Assembly (NCBI GenBank): GCA_937911795.1
Contig: CALDPJ010000338.1
Coordinates: forward strand, 1 to 16,716
Direction of reading: 5' to 3'
DNA length: 16,716 bases
Source of the DNA: an uncultured Flavobacteriales bacterium
GTDB lineage: Bacteria; Bacteroidota; Bacteroidia; Flavobacteriales_D; SKUL01
Of the stretch, positions 1 through 6,621 are shown one piece after another. The translations under genes and the position numbers were made by a program. The notes beneath the pieces were generated by a model that was not told the origin of the DNA, did not search any database, and worked only from the letters and a program-made list of their open reading frames with translations. Position 1 is the stretch's first letter. Each line of letters begins with the position of its first letter.

Positions 1-393
1 CGAACCGGAGAAGGACTATTCCAGAGTGTTCAGCGCACGATGTTCAATACCGGCATTACTCCGGGAATGATTTCGGCGCATGGAACCGCCACGCTTTACA
101 ATGACGAAATGGAATGTCAGGCATTCAACAGAATGAATTATCAGGAGATTCCGATGCATAGTCTGAAGGGAATTTACGGACACACGCTCGGAGCGGCGGG
201 CGTTATCGAAACCCTTCTTGCGCTGAAGGGGATGCAGATGGAACAACTGCCGGCCTCGGCAGGATACAGCGAACACGGAGTAACTTTACCGCTGAACGTG
301 ACGAAAGAAACCACTGCCAATTCTTACGGCTCTGTGTTGAAAACTTCGTCGGGATTTGGAGGTAGTAATGCCGCAGCACTTTTTGCCTTATGA
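1..393 (+). CDS. Beta-ketoacyl-ACP synthase (KAS/FabF-like), C-terminal part
   Basis: The frame is open from base 1, so this is the last 130 residues of a longer protein; the ATG at 40 is internal. It shows the C-terminal half of a condensing enzyme: AHGTAT with the first catalytic His (codon at 79-81), then the Lys (166-168) and GHTLGAAG with the second catalytic His (181-183), and the closing GFGGSNAA motif. The nucleophilic Cys would lie outside the window. All visible catalytic residues are intact, so it was probably an active, chain-extending KS of the thiolase superfamily. Its TGA overlaps the ATG of the next gene (ATGA), which suggests coupled translation with the half-KS that follows. 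Confidence 0.93.
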   Translation, partial: RTGEGLFQSVQRTMFNTGITPGMISAHGTATLYNDEMECQAFNRMNYQEIPMHSLKGIYGHTLGAAGVIETLLALKGMQMEQLPASAGYSEHGVTLPLNVTKETTANSYGSVLKTSSGFGGSNAAALFAL

Positions 394-1040
394 AAAGTAT
401 CGGTCATAACGTACTTGCTGTTGCTCAGTTGATGGACGGAAATTTCCTGCTCAACGGAAAAATTATTGTCCGACCCGACTTTTCGAACCCTCAGCACGAT
501 TGGTTCAAACGGTGTTATTTCTCGCTGGGTATGCAGTACCCGAAATTCCATAAGATGGATGCTCTCAGTAAGCTGGCGGTGCTGAATGCCGAAATTTTGC
601 TGAAAGATTTCAAAACAGAAGATCACGACAAAAGCAAAACCGGCTTGTTGTTGTTCAACCGGAATTCCTCGATAGACGCAGATGTCACCCATCAATACTC
701 GATTGCGGATCTGGAAAATCCGATGCCCGGACCGGCGGTTTTTGTGTACACATTGCCGAACATTATGCTCGGTGAAATCAGCATCCGGCACGGCATCACC
801 GGAGAGAATATGTGTTTGATTGTACCGGATTTTGAGGCGTCAACAGCGATGGATCAATGCGAAATGATGTTTCGCGCGGGTATGGAGCACGTGTTGCTCG
901 GTTGGGTAGACAGTGCCGCAGGAATGAGTAAATCGTGGATGGCATTGATCGCAAAAGATGGTAATGCCCCAAATTATTCGCAACTTAGCGCCCGATTTTT
1001 AAACGAAACAGATAACATTCCGGAATGGAAGCACTCATAG
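390..1040 (+). CDS. Half-length ketosynthase-like protein without catalytic Cys
   Basis: This 216-aa protein resembles only the N-terminal half of a KAS-fold ketosynthase (families are usually near 400 aa). The part TLPNIMLGEISIRHGITGEN (about residues 115-135) matches the KS segment just before the nucleophile, and the helix and strand that follow in KS are recognisable up to LLGWVD. The position where KS proteins have TAC-Ser-Ser reads VPDFEAS, so no nucleophilic Cys is present. The C-terminal His motifs are missing. It ends normally and overlaps the ACP gene by 16 bases, so it looks like a stable family member and not a broken gene. A non-catalytic partner or scaffold of the neighbouring KS proteins is the likely role, by inference. 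The start was chosen for the ATGA overlap with the preceding stop. Confidence 0.75.
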   Translation: MKSIGHNVLAVAQLMDGNFLLNGKIIVRPDFSNPQHDWFKRCYFSLGMQYPKFHKMDALSKLAVLNAEILLKDFKTEDHDKSKTGLLLFNRNSSIDADVTHQYSIADLENPMPGPAVFVYTLPNIMLGEISIRHGITGENMCLIVPDFEASTAMDQCEMMFRAGMEHVLLGWVDSAAGMSKSWMALIAKDGNAPNYSQLSARFLNETDNIPEWKHS

Positions 1041-1282
1041 ATAAATTGAAGGGAGAAATCATCGAGCAACTCAGTCTCGATGAAGTAAGTAAATCGGATA
1101 TCGACGCAGATGCACCGTTGTTTATCGAAGGCCTCGGCCTCGATTCGATCGATGCCTTGGAACTGATCGTGTTGCTGGAGCGCAACTACGGCATCAAGCT
1201 CGAAAATCCCAATCAGGGAAAAGATATTTTTCACTCCGTTCGCTCCATGGCCGAATACATTCAGGCCCACCAAAAGAACTAG
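1025..1282 (+). CDS. Acyl carrier protein
   Basis: This is an 85-aa acidic four-helix carrier protein. GLGLDSIDALEL contains the DS motif, so Ser41 would carry the 4'-phosphopantetheine arm that tethers the growing acyl chain. Length and charge are normal for a type II ACP. The start lies 16 bases inside the preceding half-KS gene, and the next KS gene begins 6 bases after the stop. It therefore sits between condensing-enzyme genes, as expected for a dedicated ACP of the pathway. No pantetheinyl transferase is seen in this window; one would have to lie upstream or elsewhere. Confidence 0.95.
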   Translation: MEALIDKLKGEIIEQLSLDEVSKSDIDADAPLFIEGLGLDSIDALELIVLLERNYGIKLENPNQGKDIFHSVRSMAEYIQAHQKN

Positions 1283-1288
1283 CTTTTA

Positions 1289-2488
1289 ATGGCAGTTGAG
1301 GTTGTTGTTACCGGAATGGGAGTGGTGTCGGCCATCGGTCTCAATCTGCGGGACAACAAAACCGCGCTGCTGAACAGCGAAAGCGGAATTGCTCCGGTTC
1401 GGTATCTCAATACCCGTCACAGCCATTTACCGGTCGGCGAAGTAAAATTATCCACCGAAGAATTGTTGCAAACTGCTGCACCGGCACAACCTGTGGCCTG
1501 GTCGCGCACCTCATTGCTGGCATTGCTGGCGGCGCGCGAAGCCGTTCGGATGTCGGGAGTGGATGTGAACGACGGTATGCGCACCGGAATAATATCTGCC
1601 ACGACGGTAGGCGGTATGGATCGTACCGAAAATTTTTATCCCCAGTATCTGAAAGATTCCAGTGCCGGCCGCATCCGCGAAGTGGTACATCACGATTGTG
1701 GAGCTTCGACTGAATTGCTGGCCGATGAACTCAATATTCGCGACTGGCTGACGACGATCAATACAGCCTGTTCGTCATCGGTCAATGCCATTATGCTGGG
1801 TGTTCGGATGATCCGTGCCGGGCGGCTCGACCGCGTGTTGGTGGGCGGAACCGATGCCCTTTCGAAATTCACGCTCAATGGTTTTAACTCGCTCATGATT
1901 CTCGATCCGGAACCTTGCCGACCCTTTGATGCCGATCGCCGCGGGCTGAATCTCGGAGAAGGCGCGGCCTATCTGATGATTGAATCAGGTGCTTCCGCGA
2001 AGAAGAATGAAAAAAAGATTTTCGGTAGCATCTGCGGATTTGCGAATACCAACGATGCTTTTCACCAGACGGCATCTTCGCCCGAAGGTCAGGGCGCGCA
2101 AATGGCCATGCGCGAGGCCTTGAAAATTGCCGGACTGGAAATCGGCGCGATTGATGCCATCAACGCCCACGGTACAGGAACGGCCAACAATGATCTGGCT
2201 GAAGGTAAAGCCATCGGAGCAGTATTCGGATCGGATTTTCCGCTGATCAGCAGCACCAAAACCTTTACCGGCCATACGCTCGGTGCATCGGGAAGCATCG
2301 AAGCAGTGTATTCATTGCTGTCGCTTGAAGAAAACTGCATGTTTGCCAATTTGCGACTGGAGAACACCATGGAAGAAATAGCCTTTGAGCCACTGCGCGA
2401 ACTCCAACAATCTCCTATCCGGCACATCATGAGCAATTCGTTCGGTTTTGGCGGAAACTGTAGCTCCATAATTTTCTCGGCGACATGA
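1289..2488 (+). CDS. Beta-ketoacyl-ACP synthase, complete FabF-type
   Basis: This 399-aa protein is full length for a KAS II (FabF) enzyme. It has the nucleophile in NTACSSS (Cys161), the first His in NAHGTGT (His294), and Lys324 and His329 in TKTFTGHTLGASG. All catalytic residues are intact. It should catalyse decarboxylative Claisen condensation of malonyl-ACP with the growing chain. It lies between the ACP gene (6-bp gap) and the degenerate KS gene, with which it shares an ATGA overlap. An active KS followed directly by an inactive homologue is the arrangement of KS / chain-length-factor pairs in type II polyketide and aryl-polyene systems, so the two proteins probably form a heterodimer (inference). 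Confidence 0.95.
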   Translation: MAVEVVVTGMGVVSAIGLNLRDNKTALLNSESGIAPVRYLNTRHSHLPVGEVKLSTEELLQTAAPAQPVAWSRTSLLALLAAREAVRMSGVDVNDGMRTGIISATTVGGMDRTENFYPQYLKDSSAGRIREVVHHDCGASTELLADELNIRDWLTTINTACSSSVNAIMLGVRMIRAGRLDRVLVGGTDALSKFTLNGFNSLMILDPEPCRPFDADRRGLNLGEGAAYLMIESGASAKKNEKKIFGSICGFANTNDAFHQTASSPEGQGAQMAMREALKIAGLEIGAIDAINAHGTGTANNDLAEGKAIGAVFGSDFPLISSTKTFTGHTLGASGSIEAVYSLLSLEENCMFANLRLENTMEEIAFEPLRELQQSPIRHIMSNSFGFGGNCSSIIFSAT

Positions 2489-3540
2489 GCTGCTATATCA
2501 CAGGAATCGGAAACATTTCTCCGCAGCGGAGTTTTGAGAATCGCGAATTTCCGGTTGCGCCCGAATGGTCGGAGGCCGGTTTTATGGAAGTCATTCCTCC
2601 GGATTACAAGGCGTTCATAGAGCCGAGGATGCTGCGCCGCATGTCGAAGATCCTGAAGATGGGAGTCACTGCCGGAATTCGTGCGTTGAAAGATGCCGGA
2701 ATCGAACAGCCCGATGCCATTGCTACAGCCACCGCGCTCGGGTGCACTCAGGATACCGAGAAGTTTCTGACCGATATGATTCAGATGGAAGAGCAGACTC
2801 TTTCGCCTACTGCATTTATCCAAAGCACGCACAATACCATTGGTGGCCAGATTGCTTTACTGCTCGGTTTGCATGGCTACAACATGACCTACACCCAGCG
2901 GGGGGCGTCTTTCGAGTCGGCACTGATGGACACAATGATGCTGATTGAATCGGGAGAAGCAGGAAATGTTTTGCTCGGCGGAGTTGATGAACTGATTCAG
3001 TCGGCCCGCAAGTTGATGCAACGCATGGGATTGTACCGCAACCAGCCGGTGAACAATTTGCATTTGCTGAACAAAGCAATGCGCGGGTCAATGGGTGGCG
3101 AAGGCGCTGCTTTTTTCGTGTTGTCGTCGAAGGCTGAAAATGCCTACGCACAAATTATTGACCTGGCGACTTCTTATAAATCTTCTCTGTCTCAATTGAT
3201 TTCGGGCTGCGTGGATTTTCTGCGGCGCAATCATCTTTCACCGCAGGATATCGACCTGGTGATTTCCGGCAGAAACGGTGATGCGTCGGGAGATGGTTGG
3301 TACGATGCTCTGATGTCGGCGCATTTCAGCAATGTTCCGGAAGCAGTCTTCAAACATCTGTGTGGCGAATATCAAACAGCCACCGGCTTTGCGGTCTGGA
3401 TGGCGGCGTTGGCGGTGTACAACAATGCCATTCCCGATTATGCGACACACGGATCACGAAAGCCGGACAACATCCGCCGCGTGTTGATCTGCAATCATTT
3501 TCAGGAGCGCAATTTTTCTTTCATCCTCGTTTCGCAATGA
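2485..3540 (+). CDS. Degenerate ketosynthase, chain-length-factor-like
   Basis: This 351-aa protein keeps the KS fold (GIGNISP near the N-terminus; VLLGGVDE; GGEGAAFFVL) but has lost the catalytic set. Aligned to the preceding KS at equal spacing from the GG-x-D motif, the nucleophile position is Gly140 (TQRGASFESA). The AHGTGT motif has become SGRNGDA, with Arg263 at the His position. The K-x-x-x-GHT motif has become KHLCGEY, with Lys290 kept and Glu295 in place of His. It is about 50 residues shorter than a normal KS. The overlap with the active KS gene suggests a structural partner that sets chain length, as chain-length factors do in type II PKS. That role is inferred. It is not a pseudogene: the frame is intact and ends normally. 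Confidence 0.82.
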   Translation: MSCYITGIGNISPQRSFENREFPVAPEWSEAGFMEVIPPDYKAFIEPRMLRRMSKILKMGVTAGIRALKDAGIEQPDAIATATALGCTQDTEKFLTDMIQMEEQTLSPTAFIQSTHNTIGGQIALLLGLHGYNMTYTQRGASFESALMDTMMLIESGEAGNVLLGGVDELIQSARKLMQRMGLYRNQPVNNLHLLNKAMRGSMGGEGAAFFVLSSKAENAYAQIIDLATSYKSSLSQLISGCVDFLRRNHLSPQDIDLVISGRNGDASGDGWYDALMSAHFSNVPEAVFKHLCGEYQTATGFAVWMAALAVYNNAIPDYATHGSRKPDNIRRVLICNHFQERNFSFILVSQ

Positions 3541-4307
3541 CCATTCACAGAGCGGTCGATATTGCGTTTGTACTGTCGGTATTGTCGGTTTTGCTCACGG
3601 CATATTTTTACGACTTCTCGTTGTGGTGGCTGTTGTTGGTGGTGGTGTTGTATCTTTTTGTGCTGATGCTCGGAACCGTCAGAATCGGAATGCGTTTTTT
3701 TTTGCAGTCGTATACCCACGGATCGCGAAAGGATAAGATGGTAGCACTGACTTTCGACGACGGACCCGACCTGCATACCGCAGAAGTTGCGGATTGTTTG
3801 AGCCGCCACGGAGTCACCGGCGCTTTTTTTCTGATCGGGCACAAGGTGGTTGCCAATCCGGAAGTGGTGAAGAAATTGCATGAAGCAGGACATGTTGTGG
3901 GCAATCACGGTTATCATCACCGTTGGAACTATCCGCTGCGTCCAACCCGTGAAATTCAAGAAGAGATGCGGCTGACCTCTGTCGCGATTAAGGATGCGAC
4001 CGGATTGGAAACCCACTTTTTCCGGCCACCATTTGGCATTACCAATCCTCGGATTGCGAAGGCGGTACGTGCACAAAACCTTATTTCCGTTGGGTGGGAC
4101 GTTCGTTCATTCGATACAGTACTCGGCACCTCCCAACGTTTCTCGAACCGGCTTAAGCGGAAAGTCCGCAACGGATCAATCATCCTGCTGCACGACACCG
4201 GTGAAGGAATGGTCGGGTTTTTGGATAGCTTTATTCCCTGGTTAAAAGAACAGGGATACCAAATCGTTTCACTCGAAATATTGATTCATGAAAAAGCTTA
4301 TCAGTAG
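3537..4307 (+). CDS. Membrane-anchored polysaccharide deacetylase (NodB-like, CE4)
   Basis: This is a 256-aa protein. Two hydrophobic segments (about residues 8-24 and 29-47) anchor it in the membrane, and a NodB homology domain follows. Visible motifs are TFDDGPD (Asp74 as likely base, Asp75 as metal ligand), GNHGYHH (His124 and His128 as metal ligands), RPPFG (163-167) and LLHD (His219). The core motifs of a metal-dependent N-deacetylase are thus present. The open frame reaches upstream to 3297, but the ATG at 3537 overlapping the preceding TGA gives a proper membrane-anchor N-terminus; the longer reading would be a shadow of the preceding gene. In this cluster it may deacetylate an N-acetylated sugar added by the GT2 protein (inference). 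Confidence 0.88.
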   Translation: MTIHRAVDIAFVLSVLSVLLTAYFYDFSLWWLLLVVVLYLFVLMLGTVRIGMRFFLQSYTHGSRKDKMVALTFDDGPDLHTAEVADCLSRHGVTGAFFLIGHKVVANPEVVKKLHEAGHVVGNHGYHHRWNYPLRPTREIQEEMRLTSVAIKDATGLETHFFRPPFGITNPRIAKAVRAQNLISVGWDVRSFDTVLGTSQRFSNRLKRKVRNGSIILLHDTGEGMVGFLDSFIPWLKEQGYQIVSLEILIHEKAYQ

Positions 4308-4935
4308 CCTTCTTTTGTATGGCTTAATTGTTTCGGTAACTGTTGCGCAGGAGTACACCACTCCCATGCAGGATGTCAACACATTCAAACAAAAGGTTCA
4401 GGTGGCATCCGGAAGTATCGAATCCATCCACAGCGATTTTCAGCAGGAAAAACATCTAAAGGTGCTGGCCAAACCTGCTGAATCCTCCGGAGAATTTTTT
4501 TACAAAAGCGGTGGATTTGTGCGCTGGGAATATAAAACACCCACACAGCAATCCATCATCCTCAACGGAGAGGATGTGTACCTCATCAACGAAGGAAAAT
4601 CAGAGAAACCAAACGCGCGAACTGCCCGGGCCTATCGTCAGATGAATACGCTCATCGCCGATGTAATACACGGTGATGCCTTTGGCAACCGCGCTTTTGA
4701 CTATACTTTTTATGAGAGCAATGACGGCTCGCTGGGCGGAGTGGTGATGCATCCCAAAGAAGCGGCGCTTGCGGCACACCTGCAGTCGGTGGAACTCTAT
4801 TTCGACGACACCTATCGGGTACAGAAACTGAAGCTTATTGAGCCCGGTGGAGATTACACGCTGTATGAATTCCTAAATCCCGAATACAATTCTGAAATTC
4901 CGGAAGCCGTATTCGAAGGCAGACCATTGAATTAA
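4288..4935 (+). CDS. LolA-like outer-membrane lipoprotein carrier protein
   Basis: This 215-aa protein has a Sec signal peptide (MKKLISSLLLYGLIVSVTVA, probable cleavage after VAQ, no lipobox Cys). The mature part fits the LolA/LolB fold: SDFQQEKHLKVLAKP near the start, then SSGEFFYKSGGFVRWEY and a strand-rich body ending in a normal stop. LolA carries lipoproteins through the periplasm. Cluster-encoded LolA homologues of aryl-polyene systems are thought to carry the pigment lipid or help insert it in the outer membrane. The start overlaps the deacetylase gene by 20 bases. Together with the MMPL protein downstream it suggests an export route for a hydrophobic product. Substrate is inferred; family assignment is firm. 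Confidence 0.87.
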   Translation: MKKLISSLLLYGLIVSVTVAQEYTTPMQDVNTFKQKVQVASGSIESIHSDFQQEKHLKVLAKPAESSGEFFYKSGGFVRWEYKTPTQQSIILNGEDVYLINEGKSEKPNARTARAYRQMNTLIADVIHGDAFGNRAFDYTFYESNDGSLGGVVMHPKEAALAAHLQSVELYFDDTYRVQKLKLIEPGGDYTLYEFLNPEYNSEIPEAVFEGRPLN

Positions 4936-5058
4936 GTTCATGTCGGAAGTCGCCGTAGATTCTCATCAACAGCAGAAAAAGTAATTCCCGATTCAAAAGG
5001 GCTTCGTACCTTCGCGGAAATTGCGCAATAGCTTACATTTATTGCCATATTTGCAAAA
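4936..5058 (+). other. Only sizeable gap inside the cluster, with a 14-codon ORF
   Basis: This 123-bp gap separates the LolA-like and FabZ-like genes, whereas nearly all other junctions in the cluster overlap. It holds a short frame at 4940-4984 (ATG to TAA, 14 codons, peptide beginning MSEVAVDS) without a recognisable domain or clear ribosome binding site. The frame of the FabZ-like gene is closed by a TAG at 5029. A candidate promoter lies at its right end. The short ORF could be a chance ORF, a leader peptide or the stub of a lost gene. Confidence 0.4.
5021..5053 (+). promoter_or_regulatory. Candidate Bacteroidota-type promoter inside the cluster
   Basis: TTG at 5021-5023 and CATATTTG at 5046-5053 are 22 bases apart. 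This fits the Bacteroidota sigma-A pattern TTG-N17-23-TAnnTTTG with one mismatch. Transcription would start very close to the GTG at 5059, giving an almost leaderless mRNA, or it would need a downstream start. It could give the FabZ-like and later genes an extra promoter. The match is weak evidence in itself; its place in the only gap of the operon raises its likelihood. Confidence 0.35.
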
Positions 5059-5427
5059 GTGCTACTAAACGATCTATACCATTTTCCGAAAATCACTGCG
5101 GAATCTTCCGGCGGTGGATATCTGGTTGCTGCTGAAGTGAACCCCAAACACAATATTTTCAAGGGGCATTTCCCTGAAACCCCGGTATTGCCGGGTGTGT
5201 GTCACATGCAGATGGTGGTGGATGCTGCCTCAGAAATACTGAAGCGCCACCTGAGGGTTGAAGAAGGAACCGATATGAAATTTACCGCGGTGGTCGATCC
5301 GCGCGAGGGCACACATTTACTGATCAAGATTCACCTTTCCGAACTGGACAGCCAGAAAGTGAAAGTCGAAAGTACGACTACCTTCAACGGGCTGGTATGT
5401 TTTAAATTCAAAGGTGTCTTGCATTAA
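5059..5427 (+). CDS. FabZ-like 3-hydroxyacyl-ACP dehydratase family protein (hotdog fold)
   Basis: This protein is 122 aa when read from GTG at 5059. The frame is closed upstream at 5029, and the only other upstream starts would be rare ATT or ATA codons, so GTG is preferred. The segment KGHFPETPVLPGVCHMQMV matches the FabZ/FabA central helix region, and His37 in HFP is the catalytic His. Where FabZ has its catalytic Glu (the E of the GVLxxEA motif), this protein has Gln51. FabZ-type enzymes dehydrate 3-hydroxyacyl-ACP to the enoyl form, the step that makes each double bond of a polyene. Whether this variant is active, or is a non-dehydrating hotdog protein, is open. Its stop overlaps the next ATG (TAATG). 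Confidence 0.82.
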   Translation: MLLNDLYHFPKITAESSGGGYLVAAEVNPKHNIFKGHFPETPVLPGVCHMQMVVDAASEILKRHLRVEEGTDMKFTAVVDPREGTHLLIKIHLSELDSQKVKVESTTTFNGLVCFKFKGVLH

Positions 5428-6614
5428 TGACCCCGGAATTAGATAACCGAATGCGGTCGGTTCAATGCTGCATCCTGGTTCCGACATACAACAACGCTCC
5501 TTTTTTACCGGAATTTCTCGCTGAGCTTGCCGCGGTTACCAGCCAGGTGATCATTGTAAACGACGGTTCTACCGATGACACGGCGACGCTGCTACAACCA
5601 TACGAATCAAAATTTCACGTGGTGCATCAGCCACAGAATATGGGAAAAGGAAAAGCATTGCAGCGCGGTTTTGAAGAAGCATGGCTTCAGGGATACCTCA
5701 GTGCCATTACCATCGACTCGGATGGCCAGCACCTGTTGGAAGATTTGCCAAAGTTTATCGATGCCGCCGAAGCACAACCCGGCAGTATGATAGTTGGTGC
5801 GCGCAATATGGCTCAGGAAGGAGTGCCGGGAAAAAGCAGTTTTGGCAATCGCTTCTCGAATTTCTGGTATCTTGTAGAGACATTTGTGAAATTGCCGGAT
5901 ACCCAGTCAGGATATCGCCTGTATCCACTGCAACCCATCAGTAAAATGAAATTTTACACCCGCAAGTTTGAATTTGAAATAGAAGTGCTGGTGCGTCTGG
6001 CATGGGAGGGTGTTCCGGTGACATCGGTACCCGTTTCGGTGGTGTACCACACCCCCGGAAAAAGGATTACCCATTTCCGGCCTTTCCAGGATTTTTTCCG
6101 GATCAGCGTATTGAATACCGTACTCGTGCTGCTGGCCTATCTGTACATTCATCCACGCAATTTTTTCAGAGCGCTCAGCTGGGAGAATATCAAGCTTTTT
6201 TTTGAGCGGAATCTTCTCAAAACCGGCGCGAGCAATGCCAAACTGGCTGTCGAAATCGGATTTGGTTTTTTCATGGGAATTGTGCCCATCTGGGGATACC
6301 AGATGATTACCGCAGTGTTCTTATCGCACCTGATGCGATTGAACAAGGTGGTGGTACTTCTGGCGGCCAATATCAGTATTCCGCCGGTGCTGCCTTTCAT
6401 CATTTATGGAAGTTATTTGTTGGGCGGAAATTTTGTTCAAACCGAAGGAAAACCCCTCAGCTTCAATAGCGAATTGACTTTTGAAGTGGTGGGTGCCCAC
6501 CTGTTACAATACATTATCGGAGCAGTGTTGCTGGCATTTCTGGTCGGTGTCGCCGGCGGATTATTCTCGTGGTTGCTGTTTGCGCTGTTTCGAAAAAACC
6601 CGGTAAAAGTCTGA
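5427..6614 (+). CDS. Family 2 glycosyltransferase fused to DUF2062 membrane domain
   Basis: This 395-aa protein has an N-terminal GT-A domain (about residues 13-230) with CCILVPTYNN, NDGSTDD (45-51), the DxD-type metal-binding DSDGQH (97-102) and DTQSGYRLY (158-166). These resemble dolichol-phosphate-mannose-synthase-like GT2 enzymes, which use a nucleotide sugar. A hydrophobic C-terminal part (about 270-385), with GFFMGIVPIWGYQ and ANISIPPVLPFIIYG, matches DUF2062. The fusion is found in aryl-polyene and flexirubin clusters. The likely task is to add a sugar to a lipid-linked acceptor at the inner membrane; the acceptor is unknown. The one-base overlap with the preceding stop and the 7-bp gap to the next gene place it in the operon. 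Confidence 0.9.
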   Translation: MTPELDNRMRSVQCCILVPTYNNAPFLPEFLAELAAVTSQVIIVNDGSTDDTATLLQPYESKFHVVHQPQNMGKGKALQRGFEEAWLQGYLSAITIDSDGQHLLEDLPKFIDAAEAQPGSMIVGARNMAQEGVPGKSSFGNRFSNFWYLVETFVKLPDTQSGYRLYPLQPISKMKFYTRKFEFEIEVLVRLAWEGVPVTSVPVSVVYHTPGKRITHFRPFQDFFRISVLNTVLVLLAYLYIHPRNFFRALSWENIKLFFERNLLKTGASNAKLAVEIGFGFFMGIVPIWGYQMITAVFLSHLMRLNKVVVLLAANISIPPVLPFIIYGSYLLGGNFVQTEGKPLSFNSELTFEVVGAHLLQYIIGAVLLAFLVGVAGGLFSWLLFALFRKNPVKV

Positions 6615-6621
6615 GTACGTC

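Noticed and set aside
2089..2832. 247-aa minus-strand open frame
   Set aside because: It lies opposite the KS and pseudo-KS genes, which have clear motifs. Its translation shows no domain and is a typical antisense shadow in a GC-balanced gene.
3297..3536. Extended N-terminus of the deacetylase from an ATG at 3297
   Set aside because: This part lies wholly within the pseudo-KS gene in another frame and has no membrane-protein or NodB features; the ATG at 3537 overlapping the TGA gives the usual membrane anchor.
4938..5162. 74-aa minus-strand frame across the LolA/FabZ gap
   Set aside because: No domain, it runs into the FabZ-like gene antisense, and no promoter or terminator supports it.
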